The position numbers were made by a program, and so were the translations under genes. 64,000 nucleotides of DNA from Coturnix japonica (Eukaryota > Chordata > Aves > Galliformes > Phasianidae): positions 7,966,094 through 8,030,093 of the forward strand of contig NC_029527.1 in NCBI RefSeq assembly GCF_001577835.2, in the 5' to 3' direction. The notes beneath the pieces are model-generated. The model was not told the DNA's origin. It searched no databases and saw only the letters and a list, made by a program, of their open reading frames with translations. Below are positions 44,900-56,840 of the stretch, piece by piece; position 1 is the stretch's first letter; every line of letters starts with the position of its first letter.

Positions 44900-45124
44900 C
44901 CAGCTTTTCTCTGTAAGCTTCGTACTTGCTAACCAAACCTGTTTATTTATGGTGAACGAAGTGCTGAGATTATCATCAGTTGAGTGCTTTAGCATCCCTA
45001 TATTGTGAGCCTTATGTTGTAGAAGCAGCTATTTTATGAAAGCAGCAACATGGTCATAAAGGAAGCTGCGTGCTTATAGCTTTATGTTCCCATTCCTGCT
45101 AGTCATCTCAATGCACCTGTTGAT
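44900..45124 (+). repeat. Copy B of a diverged local duplication
   Basis: Partner of 43565-43785. Both copies lack a terminal repeat, a poly(A) tail or a CR1-type tail, so neither end identifies a known element. Confidence 0.75.
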
Positions 45125-47710
45125 AGATGTCATTCATCCACATGGGCAAGGATTAGCCTGGGTTAGCCCTCCATTGATGTTTGCCTCCAGTTACTGGGTG
45201 CCTCAGCACGCAGCTGTTCTCATCCTTTGGCCAGATGCACTCAGGAGCAGGAGAGCAGGCTGATGTGTTTGTGGAAGATTTGGCACTTCCTACTGTGTCT
45301 TCTGTTCCCAAGGAGCCAGAAGCAGCCATCAAACATACAACTTCTTTTGATTTACCATCACAGTTAAAGAAACCTGCATCTTCTCCTAAAAGCTGTTGTT
45401 GAAGCAAACAGGGACAGGTAGACCTGCTTACTTGTTCTGATATGGGCTTGTGGGAGACAGAAGTCCTGACAAATCCCTTTTCCACAGATTTAGAGCAGGG
45501 AATGGGACCAGGTGCTTGCAGGAAAAAAAAGCCTTCATTGGTCGGTACTGTACTTGGTGGATTTCTCTGAATCTTCCCAAGTATAATTATCTCACTTTCT
45601 GGTATATTTACAGAGTTATTAGACTCAGATAAGCAATAAGATGATGTTTAGACTGAATGTTAGGAATTGGGAAGTCTGATTCAATTCTTCTCTTGGCCGG
45701 CTTTGTAATATCACCCTTTTTCATTAGCATTTAAAAGCCTGATAGCTGTAATACAAGCTGTATTCAATTCATCTATAGCAATGAGGCATATGTAGGTGTC
45801 TGACCCAAACTGTTGCTGAGCATGGAGTTATTGACTAACATTTGAATGGTAATATTGCCTTAGGAGTGGGGTGGCACCAAGAAGCTGAGAGTTGGCTTGG
45901 AATGGCTCAGTCAAAGCTTTGTTCTGCCTACTTTGGTAAAATAAGTTACAAAGTGTTATTAGTTATGATAAGTGAGATCTGTGCTTAGTTGTCAGTAACT
46001 ATTTTAATTGATAGCTTTATTAATAAGAAGTCATCCCAGCTGTTTGTCATGCATTGCTAAGGCTGACCGGTACCCCTTGCATCGTGCACTACTGAAATCA
46101 TGATGAACAAATCCCATGCAACACTTTGATCAAGGCGATTCTCTCTCCAATTCACCCTTTGCCCTCAGCAATAACTCTGCAACACCAGCAGTCTCCAAGG
46201 GTATGTAAAGGTGTTTCTGAGGGCAGTGGAGTTTGGTACTGCATCTGAAAGCTGCTTAAGGACTGTGGTGATGGGATGTGAGCAATTACCAAATACAAGC
46301 TGGATTCTGTAGGAGCTGGATTCTGTAGGAGCTGTATTGCTGCCTATATGAAATGGTTATTAAATCATCTGTTTTCACTAAAAACATTGTGGAAGTAGAT
46401 TGCAAGCGCGGGGCAGATCTATTTCATTTTTTTATTGTCTCCTTTTAGTAATGGTTTATTTTAAAATGTGCTGCTCAGCCTCTGCCTATGAATTTCATCT
46501 TCAGACACACCGCTGGTTTAAGTACTTTCTCACAGAAAATGGTGAAGAAGCTACCAGTGTAGCAATAGGAAAACAAAAACAACAGTCATTCTTCCTCCTT
46601 ATGCACATGCTCTCAGATAGGCAGCACCCGTGCGCCCAGAGGTGCAATAATCCCTCTTTGTTGACAGAGTTCGTGTGAGAGGAGCCGTGGCCGCAGGCAG
46701 AGATTAAGGGGCAAGTGCATTGAATGACTCACTGTGTTATTTAACTTAGCTTTGTGGGGTCTCTGTGGAGCCCTAAGTAATTGTTATCTGACCCTTCCCT
46801 CCGCTGGAGCCAGTATTAAATCCAGAATCAATAAAGCAAGTTGCACCGTAGCTCTGAATGAATAATGCAATAGTTTGCAGCACCATGGAGCTATGGAAGA
46901 CCAGCAGGTTATGATTCAGTAGGTGAACAGATATTTGTGCTGTGCGTGTTGTTCTCACGTGCTTGGCTGTGTGCTATGCTGAAGTTCATGTAAGTTGGTA
47001 CATCCTCACGACAGGGGCTGGGAAGTTTATTACTCTGCTGACTTACCCTTAGCTCTAGAGGAATGGGTGTGACTGCTGGGATCCTAAAGCTACTGGGAGT
47101 CGTGTTGTGCAATCTTGTGGGATCACGGCATATCCAAAACTACTTTTATAGTGCTCAGACCAAGAGTTCAGCTTGAACAGCACTGATTTCTCCAACAGCA
47201 AATGGTTCCTTTCCTGTGCTGAGGACTCCCAAATTTTTCATTGTAGTAGCAGCCTGAGAAGGAACGTATGATCTATTGTCACAATTACAGTCCTGCCATT
47301 TCCCTGAGCAGTTTATGGAGAGGGAAAATTACTGCACCATACTGAGAAAATAGATACGCAGGAAATGAAGCGACTGCCCAAAAGTTGTTCTGAAGTTTGT
47401 GACAGAGCATAAAATTAACACACTGAGGTGGAACTAAGAAGATTTTAACTAGAGTGAGATGAACTTTTTCAACTGAATTAGTAGTCAGTGAGAGACTCAG
47501 ACTTGTCACAATTTCAGTGTTCCCTGGAAGCACACCAGCTGTGCTCAAATCTGTGTCAGAAAAAGTTCTGAAGTCCAGGGTGGATTTTCTTTTAATTTAT
47601 TTTGTGCTCAGAAACAAAAGATTTCACTGAGGCAATGTGAAATGCAGGTTCAGGTTTCTGCTCTTTCTTACTCAGACCAAGTGCTTGAATCTGATTTCCC
47701 CCTCCAATCA
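45125..47710. other. Intergenic, nothing recognised
   Basis: Only a short tandem repeat (46299-46330) stands out. The open frame 45181-45402 ends KPASSPKSCC but has no recognisable relative and conflicting splice phases. Confidence 0.5.
46299..46330 (+). repeat. 16-bp tandem repeat, two copies
   Basis: gctggattctgtagga occurs twice in a row, exactly, followed by gctg. Likely a recent slippage duplication. Confidence 0.93.
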
Positions 47711-47811
47711 AATAGAATCATAGAATCATTAAGGTTGGAAAGGATCTCTAAGATCATTCAGTCCAACCATCAACCCATCATGGCCAAACCCACTAAACAA
47801 TGTTTCTGAAT
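47711..47811 (-). mobile_element. CR1 LINE 3' fragment, reversed
   Basis: Starts aatagaatcatagaatcatt aaggttgg, then gtccaaccatcaacccatca. This is the reversed CR1 terminus with its ATTCTATG repeat at the left. Low divergence in the tail. Confidence 0.93.
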
Positions 47812-48882
47812 ACTTGGGTGTCTTGGCCTTTTGCTGTTTTTAGCTCTCATCATATGTCAAGGACAACTAAGTATAAAATAGTATAAATGGGTGAACATTG
47901 TCCTTGTTTCACAGATCCTCTTTGTTAGCAAGGTGCACTCCTTTAAATGAATGTTGCTACTTGTGTTAGGAGAAAAATGCCTGTGCTTTGATGGCTAAAA
48001 GTCATCTGTCATTAAGGCTAAACATACTCATTGCTTATTTATCAAATACATTTGTTCTTGTAAGAAGACTTTTCTTTCTGTTGTGCTAACCATGGCAAAG
48101 TTGTATGTTGTTATTAACAATAATAATATGTAACAATGCAGATGTGAGAAGGCAGCAGTGAGAAACCAGGAAAACACATCAAGCCAAACTGTGTTTCAGG
48201 CATTTACCAGCCCTGTTTTCCTTGTATGGTTTCTTGCACGTTACTTTGCATTTGTTTACTGGTTTAATTTCTAAGCACTGTGTGTGCAGTTTGTCTGCTG
48301 AATCCATTTTCCCCCACTACTACACCAACTGCTCTGCCCTGAGGTCTCTGCTGGGGGTTTCCCATTGCCTGCCCCCTCTTTAATCTCTGAGGTTCCAGCC
48401 AGCAAGGGTAGATTGGGTAATGATTTTCATGGGAAAATAACACCTAAAAGGAATTCCCTGCATCTGTGATTCATCTTGTGTCTCCTTGAAATGCACCGAA
48501 TCTGGAGAGGGAAAGAAGGACTTTTCCCTGAAAACATTTGGCTATTTTGCTCAACCACAGCAATAAAAAAAATACATGAATTCTGCAAAACAGAAGATCT
48601 TAAGCTGAAAGACAAACTCATTCCTCACAACTGATTACCTGAAGGATTGTTCCGAAGGTTTTTCTGTACATTTCCCATTTTTCAGCCACACTGCAAAGGC
48701 TTCTAGGTATATGACTGTTTGGAAGAAGGTAAAGCCCAAAAGCAACCACAGCATTTGCCTGAGGTAATGTTAAGCAGCGCATTTTCCTCCTTAATCTTTT
48801 CTAGGTAGATTGGAGCTTACTCTGGTTGGATCCCTGTAGTCCTGTAACAGAGCACAAGCTGAGACTTTTGTTTGTTTTTTTT
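47812..48882. other. Intergenic, nothing recognised
   Basis: Spacer between two CR1 fragments, with no coding or repeat signal seen. Confidence 0.5.
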
Positions 48883-49055
48883 TACAATAAGGGCAGTGAG
48901 GCACTGGCACAGGCTGTCCAGAGAGATGGTGGCCTGATCCTGGAGACAGGCTGGATGGGCTCTGAGCACCTGATGGAGTGTCCCTGTTCATTGCAGGGGA
49001 GTTGGACCAGATGGCCTTTAAGGGGGCCCCTCCAACTCAAATGATTCTGTGATTC
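48883..49055 (+). mobile_element. CR1 LINE 3' fragment
   Basis: gggcagtgaggcactggcac, gatgggctctgagcacctga, gggagttggaccagatggcc, and a tail ending aaatgattctgtgattc. Close to the copy at 5855-6028, so the same subtype. Confidence 0.93.
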
Positions 49056-51454
49056 AATGACCTCTGTTCTCTAAGACACCATAAGGTTCCCACTGTGAAG
49101 GGAGAGGAATTAAACCGCTGTCTTCCTAGGACTCTCAGCTGTCCGAAAATACTCAGAAGCTCTTCAACTGCAGCTGGAGTTAATGTGAATCCCAGCCCCT
49201 GGGATTGCTGCTTGAATGGCATTCCCATCCTCGGCAGGGCTTGAAAGAGATTTCTGAGCAGCTGCCAAGTGCAGGTAATGAATCGTTGTTTAGTGCTTTG
49301 CAAATGTACAAATCAAAGCAAATGCCAAACATGGGGTACATTCTGCTGCCCAAGTCAGAAGACAGCCTAGAGAACTGCCAGTGATAAATGTCCACAATTA
49401 TAGTATATAAATACCAACAGGAATTATTTAGGGTGGAACAAGGCAGGGCCACCTGAGAGTAATTAGATAGACTTAAGAGAAAACTTCCTTGAGAGAGAAC
49501 TTTTGAAACACGCAGGTTGAATAGAAATACTGGCTGTACAGGAAGAAAGACTGAATGAGCTTGAAATAGGTTACAGGTACTAAAACCATTCTTAGAGCCA
49601 TGGCATCCAACGGCCAGATTCTAAAGTGCATCTCATTGCTTGTAAAATCAGAGATGCGGGCTGTTTCTTGTGTTTCTGCTCTTTGCAGTACTTGCTGTAA
49701 ATCACTTAAGCATCTGCAGGAAGCTTAGCAGTGCCTAAGAAGCAGGAAGGTTCAGTGCATGTGAACAGAGCCAACCAGGTTTCCAAGCTAGACTTTATTC
49801 ATGCTCAGTAGCGACTAAGGTCTGTTAACAAGGAAATACGTTACACTAATTTCTTTCATTAGTCCTCCTTATTATCTTTATTAACAATTCCAGGATAATA
49901 TGATGCATCAAACCGATCTCACCATCATTTTTTTGCAGGATAAGAGGTAGTTTCATTATAATAAATCAGCTAAAGACATTGAAACACTGAGGTTTGATCT
50001 CCCTTTGCACCTGGTAAGCGGGTGTACAGTGTATGTACAGAAGTAGTATGGGTTGTAGAAGAAAAATACCTCCATCTGAACAGAAGGCATCCCTTCTTGA
50101 GTTCCCTTAATTAGCTTGGCATAGAATTAAATTGCCTTCCCTGCAGAAAAAGTTTTCTGCTCATTATTCTTTATTTCCGGAATTCTACTGAAGTCACACC
50201 ATTTATATAAAATGTTTTGTTTTCTTTCGTTTTCCCCAAAGAGCTATGAAGTGCTTAAACTTAATGTAGGATAAGAGACAGGTCAATGAGTTAGGAAATT
50301 ATTCCCGTGGAGAGGAGAAAATGTTTATGGTCTGTGACAGCACAAACTGCAGCGTGTTTTGTAAGAAGACCTAAAGAGGATGGGAAGTTAAGATTAAAAG
50401 GAGAGAACAAAGGGATTGTAATAGGAATGGAAAGGGAAAAGAAGGGGATATGTGAGGCCATAGAAATTTGGTGCAGGAGCTGAGAGTGGGAAGCAGAAAA
50501 TCAAAGGGAAGAAAGTTAGACATGCAAACATTTCTTCTCCTTGACAGGATGATAAATTGGCACTGATAAAAAGGTACAAAAGAGACCGTAAATTCTCAGT
50601 GTGGGATTTCAACAGGGAAGAGGTGACCAAAGCTCTGAAAGTGTGACCCCATGGGCCCTGCAGGAGACAGAGCTGTGCACCAGTGGAGGCACTCACGGTC
50701 TCTGTTGGGTTGGTTGGCCTGTTATGAAGTCACCCCCAGCCACCTGTACGTTCTTTGGATGTAACTGACAATTACGGTGACTATTTGCTTTTTGTTCCTG
50801 TGGGTTTTGAAACTTGAATCAGAACGACTTTCAGCAGAACCAATTTGCAAAAGTTGAGTTCTTAGGGATTTTTTTGCACTGCTTTTACAATCTGATCAAT
50901 CTTTAATAATGAGCCAACTGGAAAAAAAAATACAATCTTATATTCAGACAATGCAATTTCATCAGTAATGAATCAGCTTAAGTGAATACATTGATTTAGA
51001 TTAAATTTGATGGGAAAATATCAAAACGAATAATTCTACCTTATCTCTGACTACGTTGAAATATTCTATATTGGCATTTTATTCCTTTCATTTTAACTTT
51101 TATGATATTTACATTATTTTGATATTCCTATACTATTGCATATAAGAGTTTCAGTGATTCAGTGTACTTTTCTTGTTGTTTGCACTGAAAAATGTCAACA
51201 TGTTGGAATTTCCCATGGGATGAGAATTCCACTTTTATTTACAATACTCTGGAGCACAGTATTTCATTCCACGTTGCAAGCCTGACCTTATGACATTCCA
51301 GAGCTGAGATGTACTTCAATCTAATATTGAGAACTGTGCAATAAGCTTTCTGAACGATTTATGCCAATCATCTTTTCATTATTTCTTCACCAATATTGGC
51401 AGTGGTAATTCCTTGTATGTTAATGCAGTTTTTTTTTTCCCCCATCCATTTTAG
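49056..51454. other. Intergenic, nothing recognised
   Basis: No gene, RNA gene or transposon seen. An open frame of 100 codons on the minus strand at 50394-50696 is unremarkable. Confidence 0.5.
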
Positions 51455-51510
51455 ATGCAACTGATATGAAACAAACCACAAAGGGTCTCTTTAGGCCGCA
51501 TTTTCCAATT
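51455..51510 (+). other. Exon-like segment, unknown
   Basis: A long pyrimidine tract and tccattttag precede it and gtaagtatt follows, both close to consensus. One frame is open: ATDMKQTTKGLFRPHFPI, entering in phase 1 and leaving in phase 0. The peptide is unfamiliar. A CR1 fragment begins 70 bp downstream. Confidence 0.3.
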
Positions 51511-51580
51511 GTAAGTATTGCTCAGATATTTTATGTTTTTTACTGAATTAGGCTCTGATGATGAATAGTGCCTGATTTCT

Positions 51581-51661
51581 CATGGAATCATAAAGGTTGG
51601 AAAAGATTTTTAAGAATATCAAGTCCAATTGTCCAGCTACCACCAACATTCCCCACTAGCA
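51581..51661 (-). mobile_element. CR1 LINE tail fragment, reversed
   Basis: catggaatcataaaggttgg, then gtccagctaccaccaacatt ccccac. About 80 bp of the CR1 3' end in reverse. Confidence 0.88.
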
Positions 51662-52692
51662 CATAGCAATAGTAAGTATTGTGTGTTTGGATAATATTTA
51701 GTACTATCTTCAATATTTGTTTTTACAAATTATTTTGTGGTGTTGATGATTTTCAGTCCTTGTGGAGATAATGGCAACACTCCATATGTGCTTGCTCGTA
51801 ATGTACGAACTGAAGGCAATCAATTAGAAAGACATCCTTTAAAAAAACAGAGTGATAGATAAAAATATTATAGGAGATTATTTTTTAAGTATATAAACAG
51901 TCTTTATGTAAAGGGAGATGTCTTCAGCTTGTATTGAAGAGGTAATTAACACCTGGGCTGAAAGTTCAACTGTTCAGGTGGTACTTCTACCTAATTCTTT
52001 GTTGGAATTACGTCCATATTAACAATTTATGATGTCATCTCAAGCTGTGTGAACTCTTCCATCATATCTGTTGGAGACAAACTGACGCAAGTCCTGCGCA
52101 AAGCTCCCTATGTAACTTTATAGGAAGGACGAACTTAATGATTAAGATGTTTAAATTTGTCTAAATTCTGGTAAGATTATCCTTGCCTTAAGACGTAGGT
52201 TCTGGTCTGCTCTCTCAAAACATTAACAGCAGGTCAGGTAAGAGCCTCACGCTTCCTGCTGGGTTCTTCTGCTCATAGGAAGTACTGAGAAACAGCCTCG
52301 CAAATATAAGAAGGCTTACACAAAGGAGAGATGGTTACTAACACTTCCATAACGTGCTGTATTGTGTTGTCTAAACATAAAGCAGCACGCAGAGTAAATT
52401 ATTTTGTTATCAACAGAATCTGCTGGTGATCTGAAAAACAGGTTTTTATACCTAAGGTCTCAAATATGGATTTAAGGTGTGTTTGCTTATGCTTGCTGGG
52501 GAGCACGTGCCTGGATGAGTGTTTCCAGAGCATCTCATGCATCCTCCTCTCCTAGAATTATTGCTGTACAAACCCCGAGGGGTAAATGCCAATTAATGCA
52601 TGTGAAGTTCTGTCAGAGACCATGAAAATAAAATCAGCATAAGGTGGTTTTCTTCTGCCTGATTCATCTGCAATAAAGTCAAACCCAAGAAT
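51662..52692. other. Intergenic, nothing recognised
   Basis: AT-rich spacer with no gene or repeat recognised up to the palindrome at 52693. Confidence 0.5.
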
Positions 52693-52719
52693 GTTAAGGC
52701 TACTCTGAGTAGCCTTAAC
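52693..52719. repeat. 27-bp near-perfect palindrome
   Basis: Arms gttaaggctactc and gagtagccttaac are exact 13-bp reverse complements separated by a single T. Such a dyad could extrude as a cruciform or bind a dimeric protein. It lies 126 bp upstream of the exon-like segment at 52846. Confidence 0.95.
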
Positions 52720-52845
52720 CTATTTCTGTGTGCAAAGTGACTTGCCTGCCTTCAAAGAAACAACAGCTATTGCTCTAAAAAGAAATGTCTCAGGCTCTTC
52801 TGGGGACAGCCTTAGTGTTTTATTTATTTCTTTGTTTATTTTCAG

Positions 52846-52987
52846 ATATTAAAACCCAGAAAGCTCTTCCATTGACCGGGGACACCACAGGAACTCTTTT
52901 TGCTTTGAACAGATGCAGTGCCCTTCCTCTTTCTCGCTGCTGTTTCCCACTGAGCATCTGCTGGGTTGAGCTGGTTGGTGGCCATGG
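52846..52987 (+). other. Exon-like segment, unknown
   Basis: Acceptor gtttattttcag and donor catgg|gtaagt are both strong. One frame is open for the full 142 nt (IKTQKALPLTGDTTGTLFAL and onward to ELVGGH), entering in phase 1 and leaving in phase 2. Entry phase does not match the exit phase of 51455-51510, so the two cannot be consecutive coding exons in these frames; both could be non-coding exons. Confidence 0.3.
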
Positions 52988-53757
52988 GTAAGTCTGTTGG
53001 CCATTTAGTGAAAACCTGCTCATGAAAAGGTGTTTACTAGATTAAATGCACATTAACTTTGATTGCTTGCTGCCTTATGCAATGATTTCATTGTAGAAAC
53101 ACTACAGGAAACTGGGTTGGTTTTGTTGTCAGCTTTTGATGTCTTCTGGAGTGTTTTTTTTTGTATTTACTTTTCTAAGCAGAAAATGGTAACATATGTC
53201 ACACTCTTTCATGTGGAGTACTCAAAAATATATATACTTGAAAAAAACAAAAGCAAAAACATGAGAAAAATGTTATGCCTCAATACAAGCGCGTTTACTT
53301 CTCTCAGGTCATTTGCCAAGGAAAACCATCCTATACGTGACAAGTCTCTTCTACAGATGATCCATTCTGGATCTGGGGATTCTAGAAGCTCAATTGGGTT
53401 CTGTAAACAGACTCAACTAAACATTTCATTGATTTTTCTTTGTCAATGAGAGTTTAAACCCCATTTCCTGCTGCCCTACGTTCCTCCTAATTACAGCAAA
53501 TTTGCATTGCCAGTGTCATTTCGCAGTGGCTGATAGCGGCAGCATTTTATATGATAAAATTTTGAACAAGGCTCAAAGGAAAAGCCCCTTCCCTCTGGAA
53601 TGTCCTGTATTACTAGATAAATGTAGGTTGGATATATAACCATCCAGACCGATGTTGTGGGGGAGTAATTTGTGGCTTTTCCAGAAAGGTTCAGGCTTGT
53701 AGAGCTGATGGAATTGAAGGCAAAGGGCACGGGGATGCATCATGATGTAAACAAATC
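52988..53757. other. Intergenic, nothing recognised
   Basis: Contains an open frame of 128 codons (53063-53449) without recognisable homology or a codon pattern I would trust. Confidence 0.45.
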
Positions 53758-53968
53758 TTAGAATCATCAAGGTTGGGAAAGACCACTAAGATCATGTAGT
53801 CCAACCCCAGCCCGCCCCAACCATGCCTACTGATAACGTCCCACAGTGCCACATCTCCATGGTTCTTCAGTGCCTCCAGAGATGGTGACTCCACCACTCC
53901 CTGTGCAGCCAATGTCAGTGCATCACCACGCATTCTGAGAAGAACTTTTTCCTAGTATCCAACCCGAA
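53758..53968 (-). mobile_element. CR1 LINE 3' fragment, reversed
   Basis: ttagaatcatcaaggttggg, gtagtccaaccccagcccg, cccacagtgccacatctcca, gactccaccactccctgtgc, and ttttcctagtatccaaccc. A long, fairly well preserved reversed CR1 end. Confidence 0.94.
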
Positions 53969-54845
53969 ATGGCATATGGATAAATGTAATGAATAATAGC
54001 TAGTATATGGGAAGGGCAGAGACACAAAGGTCTGGATCTGCTTTTGAAAATGAGAAAAGGGGAGAAAATAGTGGGTATGATTGCTGTAGAGCTGGTGTTT
54101 GGGCAGGGAGCGAGTAGGAGAGTAGGATCGCTGTATTCTTTGCAGGGTGGCCACTGTGGGTTTGGCAGGGTAGTTGGCAAAAACTGAAACAGCCAAAAGA
54201 CAGGAAAACTATTGAGACAGAAAGTTTTGAAGGAAAATTATGTGCGTTTTAGACAATTTGGTGGAGGTGTGCATCAACAACAGCAGTGCAGAAATGCCAG
54301 AAGCACGAATCAGAACTCTTGAGATCACGCGGAGATATGAGCCAAGGTGACAGGATAAATGCTTTATTTTTCCTGTGCAGGCTGCCAGAAATAGTAATTA
54401 CACTTAATTTATGGTTTTCATTTCAAGGTAAATTCCATAGTTTTTAAAAGGCACTCCTATATCCAAAAGCACATTCCAAAAGCTTCTACCCCCTCCAGTA
54501 GAAATAATTGTCCTCTTTTGTAACTGTTAAAAACATGTTTGGTTTCCTGTAGTATCTGCCTTGGTACACAAGCTTAGCAAACACAGACATTGCTCTGCTT
54601 CTTGTTTTCCAGTGCAGTGAGTTATGATTGCAACATGGGATAAATGATAAGCCAGATTTTCTGCAAGTCACTGTGAGGTAACGGGAAGTGCCTGCATAAA
54701 AGTTCAAGTATTCATAGTTGGGTTTTTTATTGCACTGGTCTGTAGTTCACAGGAAAGATGAGTTTGAATTAGTTTTGTTTTGCCAGTTGCCCTGCCAACA
54801 TTTTCCACTGTGTCCAACCTGTAGTTCGGTGTGGACTAAGTTTCA
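53969..54845. other. Intergenic, nothing recognised
   Basis: No gene or repeat seen between two CR1 fragments. Confidence 0.5.
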
Positions 54846-54903
54846 AAGAATCATAGAACATCCTGAGTTGGAAGGGATCCATAAGGATCAACGAGTCCAG
54901 CTG
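54846..54903 (-). mobile_element. Short CR1 tail, reversed
   Basis: aagaatcatagaacatcctg agttggaagggatcc, then caacgagtccagctg. This is the last 60 bases of a different CR1 subtype, the one ending agttggaagggacccat. Its internal edge touches a tandem repeat. Confidence 0.85.
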
Positions 54904-54940
54904 TAGTCAATTTAGTTGACTTTAGTCAATTTAGTTGACT
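54904..54940. repeat. 19-bp tandem repeat with internal dyad
   Basis: tagtcaatttagttgact occurs twice with one extra t between. Each copy is itself an inverted repeat, agtcaa and ttgact around tttag. It directly follows the CR1 tail. Confidence 0.9.
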
Positions 54941-56840
54941 AAAGATGCAAAGCAATGTTGTGTATCTGTCGTTGCCACCACTCTTCACATGTTTCACCAG
55001 CTCATGTGAGCATTATTGGTGGTGTTCCCAACCTGACTTACATAGATGGAAACCAGCAATGAACACACAGAAAGAAGATGCAGCTGGTGAGAAAGCAGAA
55101 CTGGGTTCAGCGCTTCTTCAGTAGCTCTCATTTACAAGTGAGCAGAGGAGTAAAGTCCAGTACTGAATACAATATTTCATGTATGTAAGAACAGAGGCAC
55201 GCTATTCAGCTGATATAACAGCATAATTCCTCTGGTGGCTTCACTGACTATGTTAAAACTGGAAAAAAAAGGTAACAATCAAGGTTTTAGAGCCTAGTTT
55301 CTTCATAATGTCTGATCATCTCACCAGAAGCAAAGGTCTAATGATCAAAATGGACAGAGATGTATTCAGTATAATGGGCTGCAAGAATTGGTAAATGTTG
55401 GTTTAGTGTATCAAAATATTGTAGTTCCAGTAGCCTCTTTTTAGTAAATTCATGCAAATTACTTCATGATGTCTGCATTTGTCTGTGCGCTGATTTATCA
55501 AGTGTCTCATTTACGAAATTCCCCTTACTGATAACAAACAATTATCACTTCAGGTAATTGATTTAAAACACCGGTGTCGAGCTTTGTCAGCTGACACTGT
55601 GCCAAGAATTATGGTGTATATTAGTACAAACCTGAAGTTGACATGCTTTATTCTTGCTCCACCTGATCAGTATCTGGAGTAAGATGGTGGCATCCACCAG
55701 GATTTTCTCAGAGCTCATGTTAATACGAGTGCACTTTAAGGAAGGTCTGAGCTTCTTTTTCATATCATTTATCTTAACAATTGACTTAGAAGGCACAGAA
55801 AGCACTAAGATCTTAGGGAGAAGTGTGCAGCGAGAAGCTAAGACTGTCTCTGCTAGAGTTTATTGTAATGTTGTAGATCGGGTCTCTCTAATGTGGGGCA
55901 AGCTTAAAACTTCTTAGGAGCCTTCCTGCAAAAAGCTCTATTAGTCTAAATGCTACCATGAGTTTAACACATCAAGTCTCATAATCACAGCCACTGGCAA
56001 TCTTTCTAGGCAGTCAGAGTCTGAGGCACCTTAAAACAAAGCCCTGATCAGTGCAGAAATGTCTTGCTTCCTGCCAGAACCAGTGGTAAAATGGCCTTGC
56101 AGCCCTGCAAACAATTGCTTCACCTGGAGACAGAAGCTGTAAATATTGTTGTTATCTGAGCTAAAGAAAACTAAGTGAAGTCACTGGAGAAAGGTGAGAA
56201 CAAAAACATGGTACTTGTGTTAACAGACAAGGGAATGATTGTCCTCTGCCCCCACAGACTGAAAGTGGTGGGCAATGATTTACTGCTGAGAGTCATGGTA
56301 TGACGGGCGTGCTGCTTTTCCAAATCAGATATTCAATATTATTATGTAGGTGTTATTAAATGAATTGTTAGAAGGGTCAAATTAAGGTCTGGAATTTTCT
56401 TTCTTAATTACTTATTTTCTATCCTTAGTTACTTCAGTAGCTTTTTTACCTGACTGAAATCAACAGAAAGCTTTGTTGTTTCTATAGGGTTGTTTCATCC
56501 ATCCTCTTGAAAGATCTGTAATTTTATCTCAAAATTTGGTCTTTTTTGCATAGTATGTGCATCATATCCTCCTCCTGAGTTGTTTTTCCTAGTTACAATA
56601 CTTCCATTTGATGGAGCAGATTCACATTAGGATTTGCTAATTAATATTTTCAGCTTTTCCTATATATTTCAAATGAAGTGTAAGATTGTTTCTTTCCACC
56701 AAACATGGCTTTATTACAATAGAAGCTAAAAGCAGCAATTGTCATGATGAAGCAATCAGAGAAATGAAAATTGTCACCCAGCAGAATTAAAACCATGGGA
56801 AAGAAATTGCTTAATTGCTCAATGAATTACCCAATTTTTT
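54941..56840. other. Intergenic, nothing recognised
   Basis: No gene or transposon recognised on either strand. Confidence 0.5.

Noticed and set aside
45181-45402. Open frame ending KSCC, suggestive of a prenylated Rab-type C-terminus
   Set aside because: No GTPase motifs nearby, no matching splice phases, and the -CC ending alone is weak evidence.
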